The notes under the pieces were generated by a model. That model did not search any database and had not been told where the DNA came from. It worked only from the letters and a program-made list of their open reading frames with translations. From Synechococcaceae cyanobacterium SM2_3_1 (GTDB lineage: Bacteria > Cyanobacteriota > Cyanobacteriia > Thermostichales > Thermostichaceae): a stretch of DNA of 33,318 nucleotides. Location: the NCBI GenBank assembly GCA_012030715.1, contig JAAUUJ010000029.1:1-33318 (forward strand). Direction: 5' to 3'. Below are positions 17,378 to 26,589 of this stretch, piece by piece (within the stretch, counting starts at the first letter, position 1; the number at the start of each line of letters is the position of its first letter). Position numbers and translations under genes: made by a program.

Positions 17378-17648
17378 CCTGGCTTTGATTGGCATGACCT
17401 CGATTGTGACGGCAGGGTTAACCATTGCCATTGGTTCGGTGGCTCCAGCCCTGGGGGAAGGCAAAGCAGTGGCGCAGGCCCTCAGTTCCCTGGCCCAACA
17501 ACCTGATGAAGCTCGTACCATTACCCGCACGCTGTTTGTGGGGCTGGCGCTGGTGGAATCCACTGCCATTTACTGCTTTGTGATTACCCTGATCCTGGTG
17601 TTTGCCAATCCCTTCTGGTCCTACTTTGTGGATCATGCCGGAGGTTAA
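17370..17648 (+). CDS. atpE: N-ATPase c subunit (rotor ring), Na+-type signature
   Basis: A 92-residue, two-helix proteolipid starting at ATG 17370 (MSDLALIG). Helix 2 has the ion-binding carboxylate Glu63 in VESTAIYCFVI. Numbering against the Ilyobacter tartaricus Na+ ring with a constant offset of two gives: Q32 as Glu30 (GEGKAVAQ), E65 as Glu63, S66 as Ser64, T67 as Thr65, Y70 as Tyr68. So the Na+-ligand set is kept, with a second carboxylate in place of Gln, as reported for some Na+ rings. The loop AQQPDEA is the polar loop that contacts F1. The ion is predicted and not shown; a proton cannot be excluded. Confidence 0.94.
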   Translation: MSDLALIGMTSIVTAGLTIAIGSVAPALGEGKAVAQALSSLAQQPDEARTITRTLFVGLALVESTAIYCFVITLILVFANPFWSYFVDHAGG

Positions 17649-17651
17649 ACG

Positions 17652-18419
17652 GTGCTAATTGATGGCTTTACAACGCTGGCCCAGATCCTGAATTTTTTGG
17701 TGCTGGTGTTTCTGCTCCAGCGGTTTCTCTACCGTCCCATTAGCGAAGCAGTGCAGCAGCGACAACAAACCATTAACCAGCGTCTGCAGGAGGCTGCCCA
17801 GAAATCCGAGCAAGCAGAAACGGAAGCAGAACACTACCGCCAGCAACAACGGGAATTGGAGGCAGAGCGGGAGCAACTACTGGCCATGATCCGCTTGGAG
17901 GTTGAGACACAACGGCAACATGGGCTACAGCAGGTGGAGAAGGAAGCCGAAGCAGAACGGCAGCGCTGGCATCAGTATCTAATCCAGGAGCAGCAGCAAT
18001 TTCGCCAGCGTTTGCGGCGGGAGATGTCCTCCCAGAGTCTACAGATGCTGGCCCACATGCTGCAAGATCTGGCCAACCGCTCCCTGGAGGAGCAAATGAT
18101 TCAACGCTTTCTTAGCCATCTCCAGAGTATGGATGGGGCGGAACGACAGCAGTGGGTGGAGGAGATGCAGCAGAGCCATGATCCGGTGGTGATCCGCACC
18201 GCTTTTGATCTGGGAGAAATAGCCCAGCAGGATCTGATCACCGCCCTTCAGACCTGGGCAGGAGTGGACCTCCCACTGGTATTTGAAACTCAGCCTGAGC
18301 TGATCTGTGGGGTAGAGCTGCGGACTGTGAGCCACCGTCTTTCCTGGACCACGGCTGATTATCTGGGGGATCTGGACCATCGCCTCAACGCTACCCTATT
18401 GTCTCCGCTACCTACCTAG
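17652..18419 (+). CDS. atpF: N-ATPase b subunit (long form)
   Basis: A 255-residue protein starting with GTG at 17652, 3 bp after atpE. An N-terminal membrane helix (TLAQILNFLVLVFLLQRFL) leads into RPISEAVQQRQQTINQRLQE, typical of b, and then a long coiled coil rich in Gln and Glu. The C-terminal quarter (TAFDLGEIAQQDLITALQTW, then LICGVELRTVSHRLSW) resembles the C-terminal domain of the delta/OSCP subunit. No separate atpH is present in the operon, so this b/delta-like fusion probably supplies the peripheral stalk alone, as known for N-ATPases. Confidence 0.92.
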   Translation: MLIDGFTTLAQILNFLVLVFLLQRFLYRPISEAVQQRQQTINQRLQEAAQKSEQAETEAEHYRQQQRELEAEREQLLAMIRLEVETQRQHGLQQVEKEAEAERQRWHQYLIQEQQQFRQRLRREMSSQSLQMLAHMLQDLANRSLEEQMIQRFLSHLQSMDGAERQQWVEEMQQSHDPVVIRTAFDLGEIAQQDLITALQTWAGVDLPLVFETQPELICGVELRTVSHRLSWTTADYLGDLDHRLNATLLSPLPT

Positions 18420-18430
18420 AGTCATTGCTG

Positions 18431-19981
18431 ATGGCTGAGTCGTTCCCGTCCCCCACCACTGATCTGCTGACCACTCTCCATACGATTCAGCAGACCGTCC
18501 TGTCCCATCAGGCCAGTTTACAGGCAAAAGAAGTGGGGGTGATTCGCAGTTTAGGACATGGAGTTGCACGGGTCAGTGGCTTGTTCCATGTGCAGGCGGA
18601 GGAACTGGTTCAGTTTGCGGATCAGAGCCTGGGGATGGTCTTTAACCTGGATGCCCAGGAGGTGGGGGTCATCCTGCTGAGCAATAGTGAGAGGCTACAG
18701 GCGGGATCCGAGGTCAGACGTACCGGACGGGTCATGGATACTCCGGTGGGAGAAGCGCTGCTGGGACGGGTGATCGATGCCACAGGACAACCCCTGGATG
18801 GGCAGGGACCTTTGCCACTGGGAGAACGCCGACCGATCGAGCGCGAGCTCCCGCGATTCTAGACCGGGCTCCCGTTTCCGATCCCCTGCAAACCGGACTG
18901 AAGGTGATTGATGCCCTGATCCCGATTGGGCGGGGGCAGCGGGAGCTGATTCTGGGGGATCGGCAGACCGGGAAGACAGCCATTGCTCTGGATACAATCC
19001 TGAACCAGGCGGATCAGGGGGTGATTTGTATTTATTGTGGGATTGGGCAACGCAGCAGTTCTGTAGTCCGCTTACTGGCCAAACTGCGGGACCATCATGC
19101 CCTCCACGATTGCGTGGTGGTGATCGCCTCAGGAGATGATCCTCCGGGACTGCAGTACATCACCCCCTACGCCGCCACTACCATGGCTGAGTATTTCATG
19201 GAGCAGGGGCAGGATGTGCTGATCATCTACGACGATCTGGTGCAGCATGCCCGAGCCTACCGCGAACTTTCACTCCTGTTGCGACGTCCTCCGGGCCGCG
19301 AAGCCTTTCCTGGCGACATTTTTTATATTCATTCCCGCCTGCTGGAGCGTGCCACCCATCTGCGTCCCGAATTGGGAGGAGGATCCCTGACGGCACTGCC
19401 GATCGTCGAGACTGAAGCCCAGAATTTGTCCGCCTATATTCCCACAAATCTGGTTTCCATTACCGATGGCCAGATCTACCTGACCCCCGATCTGTTCAGC
19501 AAAGGGATCCAGCCTGCTGTAGATGTGGGCCGCTCCGTATCTCGGGTGGGTAGCAAAGCCCAACTGCCTGCTTATCGCTCCGTGGCTGCCGCCCTGCGTC
19601 TGGCCTATGCCCAGTTTGAGGAATTAGAGGTGTTTTCCCCGCTTTGGCACTCGCCTCGATCCCAGCACCCAACAACAGCTGGATCGGGGACAGCGGGTAC
19701 GGGAGATCTTAAAACAGCCTCAGTATCAACCCCTTTCCCCCACGGCTCAGATCAGTATGTTGTTAGCGGTGACTACCGGGGTGCTGGATCCATTGCCTTT
19801 AGACACGATTTGTAGAGCTGGAGATAGGATTGCCGAGCAGGTGCCCCGGGACCATGCTGACATTGATCAGCGCATCAGGGCCGGAAGCCCCCTACTGCCA
19901 GAGGATCGGCATCGTCTACTGGAGTCGGCCAGAGCAGTGGTGACTTCAATATTGTTGGATTCTGAACGTTTCTCTGGCTAA
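18431..19981 (+). pseudogene. atpA: N-ATPase alpha subunit (two frameshifts)
   Basis: Three frames join into 516 residues. Part 1 begins MAESF at 18431 and runs to PIER. One missing base near 18843 restores [20 protein letters not shown]. Part 2 has the P-loop [23 protein letters not shown]-like [12 protein letters not shown], and the arginine-finger region [12 protein letters not shown]. One extra C in CCCC near 19637 then hides the C-terminal helical domain, which continues as [18 protein letters not shown] and ends in LDSERFSG. The two indels cancel. Alpha alternates with beta in F1 and holds non-catalytic nucleotide sites. Confidence 0.92.
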
Positions 19982-19996
19982 GGTCGGGAGGGGTCA

Positions 19997-20905
19997 ATGT
20001 CCACAACAGAAGGTCTACGGAATAAAATTGCCACCGCCCAGGAACTACAGTCCGTGGTGAAAACCATGAAAGCACTTTCCATGGTCAGTATCCGGCAGTA
20101 CGAAAAAGCGGTGCAATCCCTGGCGGAGTACAATCACACGCTGGAGATGGGTCTGCAGGTCCTTTTACAGCGAAATCAATCAAGCTTTGCGACCTCTGAT
20201 CATCCTCATGCCGTTCACTATGGACTGGTGATCCTGGGCTCGGATCAGGGGATGTGTGGACGTTTTAACGAGCTGGTGGCCGAAGAAGTACAGGCTTTCC
20301 TGCGGTCTCAGAAGACTCAGTATCATCGTCTGATCGCTGTGGGAGAGCGGTTGGTCAATCGTCTCCAGGATCAAGGGGAAACCATTGCGCTGAAGTTAAG
20401 TACGCCTGGCTCTCTCGCTGGCATCACCGCGGTTGTGTATGAAATCGTGCAGCAGTTACAGCAATGGTGCTTCCCTCAAGGCACCCTAACGGACCATCCT
20501 GCCCAACTGGACCAGATTCACCTGATTTATAACCGTCCTACGGGCGGGGCGGGCTATCTTACCGACACGGTTCAGATCTTCCCCCTGGATCAGGAGTGGT
20601 TAAGGGAGTTACAGAAGCGCCCCTGGCCTTCCCGCTGCCAGCCCTGGGTGAACCTTCCTACCCCTCATCTCTGGACAGCCCTGTTTCGCCAGATCTTTTT
20701 TGTCAGTCTCTACCGCGCCTGTGCAGAATCACTCGCCAGTGAACACGCCAGCCGTCTGGCAGCCATGCAACAGGCAGAAACAAACATTGCTGAGCGCCTG
20801 GGAGATCTACAGATGGATTTTCAGCAACTACGGCAAAGCCAGATCACTGAGGAACTACTGGATATCGTGGCTGGTTATGAATCCCTAAAAACAACTCATT
20901 CCTGA
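19997..20905 (+). CDS. atpG: N-ATPase gamma subunit
   Basis: A 302-residue protein that begins MSTTEGLRNKIATAQELQSV and continues with VKTMKALSMVSIRQYEKAV, the long N-terminal helix of gamma. The Rossmann-like middle contains VILGSDQGMCGRFNE, and the C-terminus has ASEHASRLAAMQQAETNI with a final helix (RQSQITEELLDIVAGYESL), the partner strand of the rotor coiled coil. It closes the atpDCQRBEFAG order. The next gene is convergent, with its stop 7 bp away. Compared with housekeeping gamma it has QSS and other differences usual for N-ATPase; no cyanobacteria-specific regulatory insert is apparent. Confidence 0.94.
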   Translation: MSTTEGLRNKIATAQELQSVVKTMKALSMVSIRQYEKAVQSLAEYNHTLEMGLQVLLQRNQSSFATSDHPHAVHYGLVILGSDQGMCGRFNELVAEEVQAFLRSQKTQYHRLIAVGERLVNRLQDQGETIALKLSTPGSLAGITAVVYEIVQQLQQWCFPQGTLTDHPAQLDQIHLIYNRPTGGAGYLTDTVQIFPLDQEWLRELQKRPWPSRCQPWVNLPTPHLWTALFRQIFFVSLYRACAESLASEHASRLAAMQQAETNIAERLGDLQMDFQQLRQSQITEELLDIVAGYESLKTTHS

Positions 20906-20912
20906 AGGCAGC

Positions 20913-22811
20913 CTACCGCCTCTGCACAAATGCAGGCAACTCAATCGTTTTCCGGCGGGAGGAGCGAGATGGCCCCCCATGATGATGGCGTAGCAGGGTA
21001 CTGGCCTGCTCTTCCCCATTGAGGGTGAGGGGTGGGATCCCCGATAGGCCAGACGCAGCTGTAGCTGCAGGGGGATTCACAGGTTCGGGGTAGGGAACAG
21101 TGTTCGGCTCACTGGGCTGGATGCGGGCTGCAACTACCGAATTGGCCACAGGAGTCCGTTCCGTTCCCAACCAATTGGTGGCGGGAAGTTCTGCCTTGAC
21201 CGAGGAGAACTGACCACTCAGGGCCAGAGAAGCCAGACGACTCTCCAGATCCTGCTTGGCGCTCTCCAGCAATACCACTTCTTTTTCCTGGGTCTGGGCA
21301 TAGGCATGGGCTTGAACACATTCCGCCTTCAGCTCCTCCACCTGACGTTGTAGTTTCTCGATCTGGCGTTTACTGACGAGATGATGGGCTTCTGCCAGCT
21401 CCTGCCGCCGTTGAGCTTCCTGCAGAGCAGTGGGCTGAGGACGATCCTGCAATTCACTGGCCAGACGCTCCCGCTCCACCTGCAACTGCTTGAGTTGATC
21501 CTGAAGTTCAGTCATTTCTGTGCGTAAATCCTGAAGCAGGGATTCGCTGAAGCGATCCTCATCTTTCTGGGATGCAACCCGTTGAGATCTGAGAGCCACC
21601 ACTTCTTGCTGTAATTGCTCTGTCAATTTCTCAGATTGAGTCCAGCGGGATTGGAATAGTTCAATCTGCTGTCGCCACTGATCCGCTTCCAGTTGCGTAG
21701 GTCGTGATTGCAGTTCAGCAAGTTGAGAACGAGCCTCGGCAAGCTCCTGCTGGAGTTGAGCCACCCGATCCCCATCCACCTGGGTTGAAACCACTTTTTG
21801 CTGTCTGAGTTGCTCCCGTTCAGCTTTCACGGTTGCCAGCTCTTGCTGTAAAGCATCCAGTTGGGAGAGGGTTGAACGTTGTTCCACCTGACTGGTTGCT
21901 AAGTTGGCCTGCAGGTTTTCCAATTGGGTTTGCAGGTACTCAACCGTTTCCGAATCCGGACGATCTGCCAGTTCCTGCTTGAGTTGAGCCAGATGTTGTT
22001 TCAACGTGGCCAACTCTGGTGATTCACCGCTAGATTTAGGGCTGGATCTGAGGGCCAGTTCTCGAATCAGGGCATCCCGTTCGGCTCTGATGGCTGAGAT
22101 CTTTTGCTGCCAGGCTTGATCCGATTGCTGCTGAGAAGTCACTTTTTCCAGTTCCTTACGGGCAGCATCCAATTGTTCCTGCAGGCGTTTCTGAGATTGC
22201 TGCAGCTCTTCTTCCTGTGCCTGGACCTCCTGCAGGCTGGGACGTTGCTCCAGTTCTCCTACTTTTGCTCTTAAGGTATTTAGTTCAGACTGCAGCTCAT
22301 GGCTGTGCTTCTGGGCCTGAGCATGCTGGAGTTGAACCTGAGGTAAACGGGCTGCAAACTCTCCCAGCTGGTTGGCATAGTCCTTTAGCTCAGACAATTC
22401 ATGCTGCAGCTGGAAAAATCTATCGGGATCAATGCGCCGCTCCAGTTCCATTTTGAGCATGTCAATCTCCGCCTGGGAAGTGGAGAGTTGTTGCTGCAGA
22501 ATTCGGTAATGCTCATGGGTGGGACGCTTTTCCAGATCCCAAATAATCTGCTGAAGCTCCTGAATGTGCTGTTCCTGCAGGCGGTAAGCTTCCTCTGAGG
22601 GTCGCTTTTCTAGAGATTGGATCTCCTGGCGCAATCGGGCCAATGCCTGCGCTTTCTCCTCCACCAGGGAGCGGGCCTCAACCAGCTGCTGCTCTAGGCG
22701 GTGAGTACACTCGATCTGCTCCAGAGATAGCGCCTCCGATTCTGACAGAGACCGTTCCAGGTTACGAACGCGCATCTTCAAGGTTTTGAGCTGATCGTCA
22801 GATGTATCCAT
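20913..22811 (-). CDS. long coiled-coil protein
   Basis: A 632-residue protein. Residues 1-520 are almost uninterrupted heptad coiled coil rich in Gln, Glu and Leu. A repeated punctuation follows each segment: an acidic or polar residue, then RP and S/T/D or similar (EKRPSEEAYRL, EKRPTHEHYRI, EQRPSLQEV, ADRPDSETVEYL, QSRPTQLEADQ, QDRPQPTAL). The C-terminal 110 residues are Pro/Ser/Ala-rich and end in a basic peptide (SSRRKTIELPAFVQRR) that could be a docking or targeting motif. There is no signal peptide or membrane helix. It may be a cytoskeletal or scaffold-like protein. I do not recognise the family. The gene is convergent with atpG. Confidence 0.85.
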   Translation of the reverse strand: MDTSDDQLKTLKMRVRNLERSLSESEALSLEQIECTHRLEQQLVEARSLVEEKAQALARLRQEIQSLEKRPSEEAYRLQEQHIQELQQIIWDLEKRPTHEHYRILQQQLSTSQAEIDMLKMELERRIDPDRFFQLQHELSELKDYANQLGEFAARLPQVQLQHAQAQKHSHELQSELNTLRAKVGELEQRPSLQEVQAQEEELQQSQKRLQEQLDAARKELEKVTSQQQSDQAWQQKISAIRAERDALIRELALRSSPKSSGESPELATLKQHLAQLKQELADRPDSETVEYLQTQLENLQANLATSQVEQRSTLSQLDALQQELATVKAEREQLRQQKVVSTQVDGDRVAQLQQELAEARSQLAELQSRPTQLEADQWRQQIELFQSRWTQSEKLTEQLQQEVVALRSQRVASQKDEDRFSESLLQDLRTEMTELQDQLKQLQVERERLASELQDRPQPTALQEAQRRQELAEAHHLVSKRQIEKLQRQVEELKAECVQAHAYAQTQEKEVVLLESAKQDLESRLASLALSGQFSSVKAELPATNWLGTERTPVANSVVAARIQPSEPNTVPYPEPVNPPAATAASGLSGIPPLTLNGEEQASTLLRHHHGGPSRSSRRKTIELPAFVQRR

Positions 22812-23186
22812 AATTAGAGAGAACTCAGAGTTCCAGAGGACAGCCAGCTGTGCACAAGCAAGCCTGGGCTTTACTCCACATATAGTACCTCATGATCGGA
22901 GAACGACAATGGAGTACCCCACATATATTCATTCTCCCTCTGGAAGTCGGCTCGATATCTTTGGTGGCCTTGGGAGCAACTGCTGATCCTGAACAAAAGG
23001 GGTTCTAGCCTCACCTGGAATCGATCTGGGCTCAACGAGAGTGGCACGCACCTGAACGACGCTTACACAAAATTCTCGACACTCCCCGTATCGCAGGATA
23101 ATGTGACTTCTTGCCACAAACCTGCAAGCTGATTGCAGTTGATTTTGCTACCTTATTTCTAATCGCAGAGCGCAACACACCTGAAA
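22812..23186. other. divergent intergenic region
   Basis: No credible gene. It separates the coiled-coil gene from the desaturase gene and must hold both promoters. Visible features are TACTCCA (22872-22878) and TGGAGTA (22910-22916) as an inverted pair 31 bp apart, two direct copies of CCACATATA, and a tight dyad at 23122-23138. Confidence 0.5.
23122..23138. promoter_or_regulatory. candidate operator dyad upstream of desaturase
   Basis: CTGCAA and TTGCAG form a perfect 6-bp inverted repeat around 5 bases, about 50 bp before the desaturase ATG. Seen directly; the binding factor is unknown. Confidence 0.3.
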
Positions 23187-24158
23187 ATGTTCATTAATAA
23201 CTCTATTGAGCCTTCTTCTCCTTTTATCCAGGATCAAGGCTGGACAGGGCCTCCTACCCAGGTTCTATCCAGTCAACGCCTCAAGGAATTAAATCATAAG
23301 TCTAATCTAAAAGGTTTGCTGCAGCTGTTAGGACACTTGACTGTCATTTTGGTCAGTGGTACTACCTGGGCATTGCTAGGGAGTCACTCCCCCTTTGCCT
23401 GGATTGCATTAGTGATTTACGGGATTAGTTTGGCTACGATGTTTGCTGCTTTGCATGAATGCATCCACCGTACTGCCTTTGCCTCAAACCGCCTCAATGA
23501 CTCAGCCGCCTGGTTAGCAGGACTCCTATCCTTCTATAACAGCACCTTTTATCGCTACTATCACCGCTGGCATCACCAATACACCCAGATCCCTGGCAAG
23601 GATCCTGAGCTGAATGATCCTAAGCCAACATCAGTCCTGGGATACCTCAAGGAGTTAAGTGGCTTGCCCTGGTGGTGGGGAAAGCTGCGGGGACATACCC
23701 GCATTGCCCTGGGAAATCTGGAGGATTGCCCCTTTGTGCCCGAGTCTGCACATGGCAGGGTGATCCGCTCAACTCGTTTACAGCTTGCGGTTTATGGATT
23801 GTTAATTGCAGCATCTTTTGCGGTGAGCCATCCCTGGTTTTTACTGCTCTGGGTATTACCACTGGCAGTTGGACAACCCTTTTTACGGTTCATCCTCCTG
23901 GCAGAGCATACAGGTTGTCAACAGGATGACAATCCTTTTACCAATACGCGGACAACACTCACCCTCTGGCCTGTGCGATGTCTCATGTGGAATATGCCCT
24001 ATCACACTGAGCATCATCTCTATCCTTCTCTACCTTTTCATGCCCTAGCATCCGCTCATCAAGAATTACAACCTTATCTGGCCTATGTTGTTCCTGGTTA
24101 TCTATACGTTAATCGGCAGATTCTGGCAAGCTTTCACCACTCTGAACCCGTGACATGA
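23187..24158 (+). CDS. fatty acid desaturase-family membrane enzyme
   Basis: A 323-residue protein with several hydrophobic helices and the three histidine boxes of membrane di-iron desaturases/hydroxylases: HECIH (90-94), HRWHH (126-130) and HTEHH (273-277). An extra conserved His lies in the ILLAEHTG segment (241). These bind the di-iron centre on the cytoplasmic face. The sequence around box 1 (ALHECIHRTAFAS) and box 3 (NMPYHTEHHLYPSLPFH) resembles a branch that acts on sphingolipid- or small acyl-type substrates more than the DesA/DesC lipid desaturases, but the substrate cannot be told. Its stop overlaps the start of the next gene (ATGA), so it is co-translated with the MetX-like enzyme, which suggests a dedicated pathway. 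Confidence 0.88.
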   Translation: MFINNSIEPSSPFIQDQGWTGPPTQVLSSQRLKELNHKSNLKGLLQLLGHLTVILVSGTTWALLGSHSPFAWIALVIYGISLATMFAALHECIHRTAFASNRLNDSAAWLAGLLSFYNSTFYRYYHRWHHQYTQIPGKDPELNDPKPTSVLGYLKELSGLPWWWGKLRGHTRIALGNLEDCPFVPESAHGRVIRSTRLQLAVYGLLIAASFAVSHPWFLLLWVLPLAVGQPFLRFILLAEHTGCQQDDNPFTNTRTTLTLWPVRCLMWNMPYHTEHHLYPSLPFHALASAHQELQPYLAYVVPGYLYVNRQILASFHHSEPVT

Positions 24159-25174
24159 GCCAACCGCAAGGATCAACCTTCACACTGAAAAATCTAACGC
24201 TGCAGTGTGGAGCAGTTTTGCCTGAAGCTCATCTGGTCTATCAAACCTATGGAGAACTGCGAGATGATTGCTCTAATGTGATTCTCTACCCTACCTCCTA
24301 CGGGGCTCAGCACCAAACGATTGAGTGGCTAATCCGATCTGACAGCATATTGGATCCAAGTCGTTGGTTTGTGATCATCCCCAACATGTTTGGCAATGGC
24401 TTGTCCACCTCGCCTAGCAATTGCCCAGATTGTGGACTTCGGGAACAGGGCTTTTGGTTTACACACATCGACAATGTCTTGGCCCAGGAACGATTACTTC
24501 GAGAAGTGTGGGGAATCGAGAAACTGGCTTTGATTTACGGGTGGTCGATGGGAGCACAGCAAGCTTATCACTGGGGAGCGTTATTCCCTGAAAAGGTTGA
24601 GCGTATTGCTGCCCTATGCGGAACCGCAAGAACAACCGATCACAACAAGATCTTTCTGGAAAGCTTGAGAGCAGCCCTCACCGCAGATCCCACCTGGACT
24701 GGAGAACGATTCCAGGGATTTCCAGAACGGGGCTACAGAGCTTTTGCCCGCATTTATGCCAGCTGGGCTGCCTCACAGGCTTATTACCGCAATGGCCTAC
24801 ATTATTCCCTCGGGTACTCATCTTTGGAGGATTATCTTGTGAAAGGCTGGGAACTGATTTACCGACAACGGGATCCTCATAACTCCCTTACGATGATCGA
24901 TACCTGGCTCAACTGTGACATCAGTGCCAATGATCGCTACAAAGGTGATTATGATGGGGCACTGGCCTCCATTCAAGCTCAAGTCCTCGTCATGCCCTCA
25001 GCTACTGATCTCTACTTCACCCCAGAAGATTGTCAGGCGGAGGCAAGCTTAATACGCAATGCTACCTATCGTCCGATTCCTTCGATCTGGGGTCACCGTG
25101 CGGGAAATCCCCAGCAAAATCCTGAGGATGAAATCTTTATTCGTGCAGCTGTTCAAGAACTGCTGGAAAGTTGA
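24155..25174 (+). CDS. MetX-like alpha/beta-hydrolase (homoserine O-acetyltransferase family)
   Basis: A 339-residue alpha/beta-fold protein. The nucleophile elbow is GWSMG (Ser131 in LIYGWSMGAQQAYHW). A likely catalytic Asp lies in PSATDLYFTPEDCQ and His in WGHRAGNP. The N-terminal region (AHLVYQTYGEL, then NVILYPTSYGAQ) follows homoserine O-acetyltransferase (MetX), but the canonical MetX substrate motifs are not obvious, so acyl acceptor and donor may differ. No signal peptide. It overlaps the desaturase gene and precedes a type III glutamine synthetase, so an acyl-transfer or hydrolysis step in one pathway is likely. A true methionine-biosynthesis role is less likely from the context. Confidence 0.82.
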   Translation: MSQPQGSTFTLKNLTLQCGAVLPEAHLVYQTYGELRDDCSNVILYPTSYGAQHQTIEWLIRSDSILDPSRWFVIIPNMFGNGLSTSPSNCPDCGLREQGFWFTHIDNVLAQERLLREVWGIEKLALIYGWSMGAQQAYHWGALFPEKVERIAALCGTARTTDHNKIFLESLRAALTADPTWTGERFQGFPERGYRAFARIYASWAASQAYYRNGLHYSLGYSSLEDYLVKGWELIYRQRDPHNSLTMIDTWLNCDISANDRYKGDYDGALASIQAQVLVMPSATDLYFTPEDCQAEASLIRNATYRPIPSIWGHRAGNPQQNPEDEIFIRAAVQELLES

Positions 25175-25252
25175 TCGCTCGGTATCAAGTGACACCATTA
25201 GGGGTATCCATTCCTCAGAAAATGTGAAGCCTTGCCGCCGTTGAGAACTGCC

Positions 25253-26566
25253 ATGGCCAGTCCTTCCTTGTCAGAGATTGCCCAGGAAAAAGGGATCAGC
25301 TATTTTCTGCTATCTTTTACAGACCTCTTTGGTGTGCAACGCTCGAAGCTAGTCCCCGCGGATCGAATTGATGAGATGGCAGCAGGGGGAGCCGGATTTG
25401 CAGGGTTTGCAGCCTGGCTGGATATGACCCCTGCAGATGCAGATGTTTTTGTCAGGGCTGATGCCCAGAGTCTCTTTCAGCTACCTTGGCAGCCGGATGT
25501 GGCCTGGATGCCTGCCGATCTCTACACAGCGGCTGGTCCGCCACTTGAGCAAACACCTCGCCTGGTTCTGAAACGAGTGCTGGCCCAGACTCAGCAGCAG
25601 GGCTACCGAGTGCGCACAGGTGTTGAGTGTGAATACTTTCTCTTGACTGCCGCTGGCGATCACATCTCAGATCCCAAAGACTTGCAGGAAAAGCCTTGCT
25701 ACGATCAGCAGGCTTTAATGCGCCGCTATGAGGTCATCCGTGAAATCTGTGATGGCATGAATGGATTAGGGTGGGGTCCATATCAGAATGATCATGAGGA
25801 TGCCAATGGCCAGTTTGAGATGAACTGGACCTATGAGGATGCCCTGGTGACAGCAGATCGGCAGGCATTCTTTAAATTTATGGTGAAGTCGATTGCTGAG
25901 AAGCATGGCTACCGAGCTACCTTTATGCCCAAGCCCTTCTCCCATCTCACCGGAAATGGCTGCCACATGCATCTCTCCGTCTGGGATCTGGAAGGAAATA
26001 CCAATCTATTCACAGATGAAGCCGGAGAGCTAGGTCTGTCAAAACTGGCCTATCAGTTTATTGCGGGTATTCTCCATTCTGCACCCGCACTAGCCGCATT
26101 TAGTAATCCCACAGTCAACTCCTACAAACGGATCAATGCTCCAGTAACAACTTCAGGAGCCACCTGGTCTCCTAATACCATCAGCTACAGCGGCAATAAT
26201 CGCACTCATGCCATCCGCATCCCTGAAAGTGGTCGTTTTGAATTGCGTCTAGCTGATGGGGCTGCCAATCCCTACCTTTTACCAGCAGCTTTGATTGGCA
26301 TTGGCCTGGATGGAATTGCCCAGAAACGAGATCCTGGCCCTCGCTTTGACAACAATAACTACACAGATCCATTGCCATTGGATAAGGTGAAATCGTTGCC
26401 AGGCAACCTACTGGATGCACTTCGTGCTTTGGAGTCTAGCCCTGTCTTGTCAGCGGCAATGGGATCAGGGTTTGTAACCTCTTACCTGAAACTCAAGTAT
26501 CAGGAGTGGCAGTCTTTTCACACTGCCATTACAACATGGGAGCTAACCCACACGTTGGATTGCTAA
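25253..26566 (+). CDS. glnT: type III glutamine synthetase (GlnT family)
   Basis: A 437-residue protein from ATG 25253; a TTG at 25232 is in frame but less likely. It carries glutamine synthetase motifs in order: SFTDLFGVQRSKLVP (N-terminal beta-grasp), GVECEYFLL, NDHEDANGQFEMNW, FMPKPFSHLTGNGCHMHLS, FSNPTVNSYKRINAP, YSGNNRTHAIRIP and RFELRLADGAANPYLLPAAL. They match the type III/GlnT branch and not GlnA or cyanobacterial GlnN. The enzyme would use ATP to join glutamate to ammonia or an amine. The position after an acyl-group desaturase and a MetX-like enzyme suggests amidation of a special substrate; that is inference. The gene is convergent with the CoaR-like gene, whose stop is 23 bp away. 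Confidence 0.9.
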   Translation: MASPSLSEIAQEKGISYFLLSFTDLFGVQRSKLVPADRIDEMAAGGAGFAGFAAWLDMTPADADVFVRADAQSLFQLPWQPDVAWMPADLYTAAGPPLEQTPRLVLKRVLAQTQQQGYRVRTGVECEYFLLTAAGDHISDPKDLQEKPCYDQQALMRRYEVIREICDGMNGLGWGPYQNDHEDANGQFEMNWTYEDALVTADRQAFFKFMVKSIAEKHGYRATFMPKPFSHLTGNGCHMHLSVWDLEGNTNLFTDEAGELGLSKLAYQFIAGILHSAPALAAFSNPTVNSYKRINAPVTTSGATWSPNTISYSGNNRTHAIRIPESGRFELRLADGAANPYLLPAALIGIGLDGIAQKRDPGPRFDNNNYTDPLPLDKVKSLPGNLLDALRALESSPVLSAAMGSGFVTSYLKLKYQEWQSFHTAITTWELTHTLDC

Positions 26567-26589
26567 TCACATTCCTGATTCCTGGCTCT

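Noticed and set aside
18425-18862. independent short alpha-like gene
   Set aside because: The product stops in the middle of a conserved alpha-subunit block and continues in the next frame, so it is part of atpA.
24155-25174. true homoserine O-acetyltransferase (metX)
   Set aside because: The fold and nucleophile fit, but canonical MetX substrate motifs are not clear and no methionine genes are nearby.
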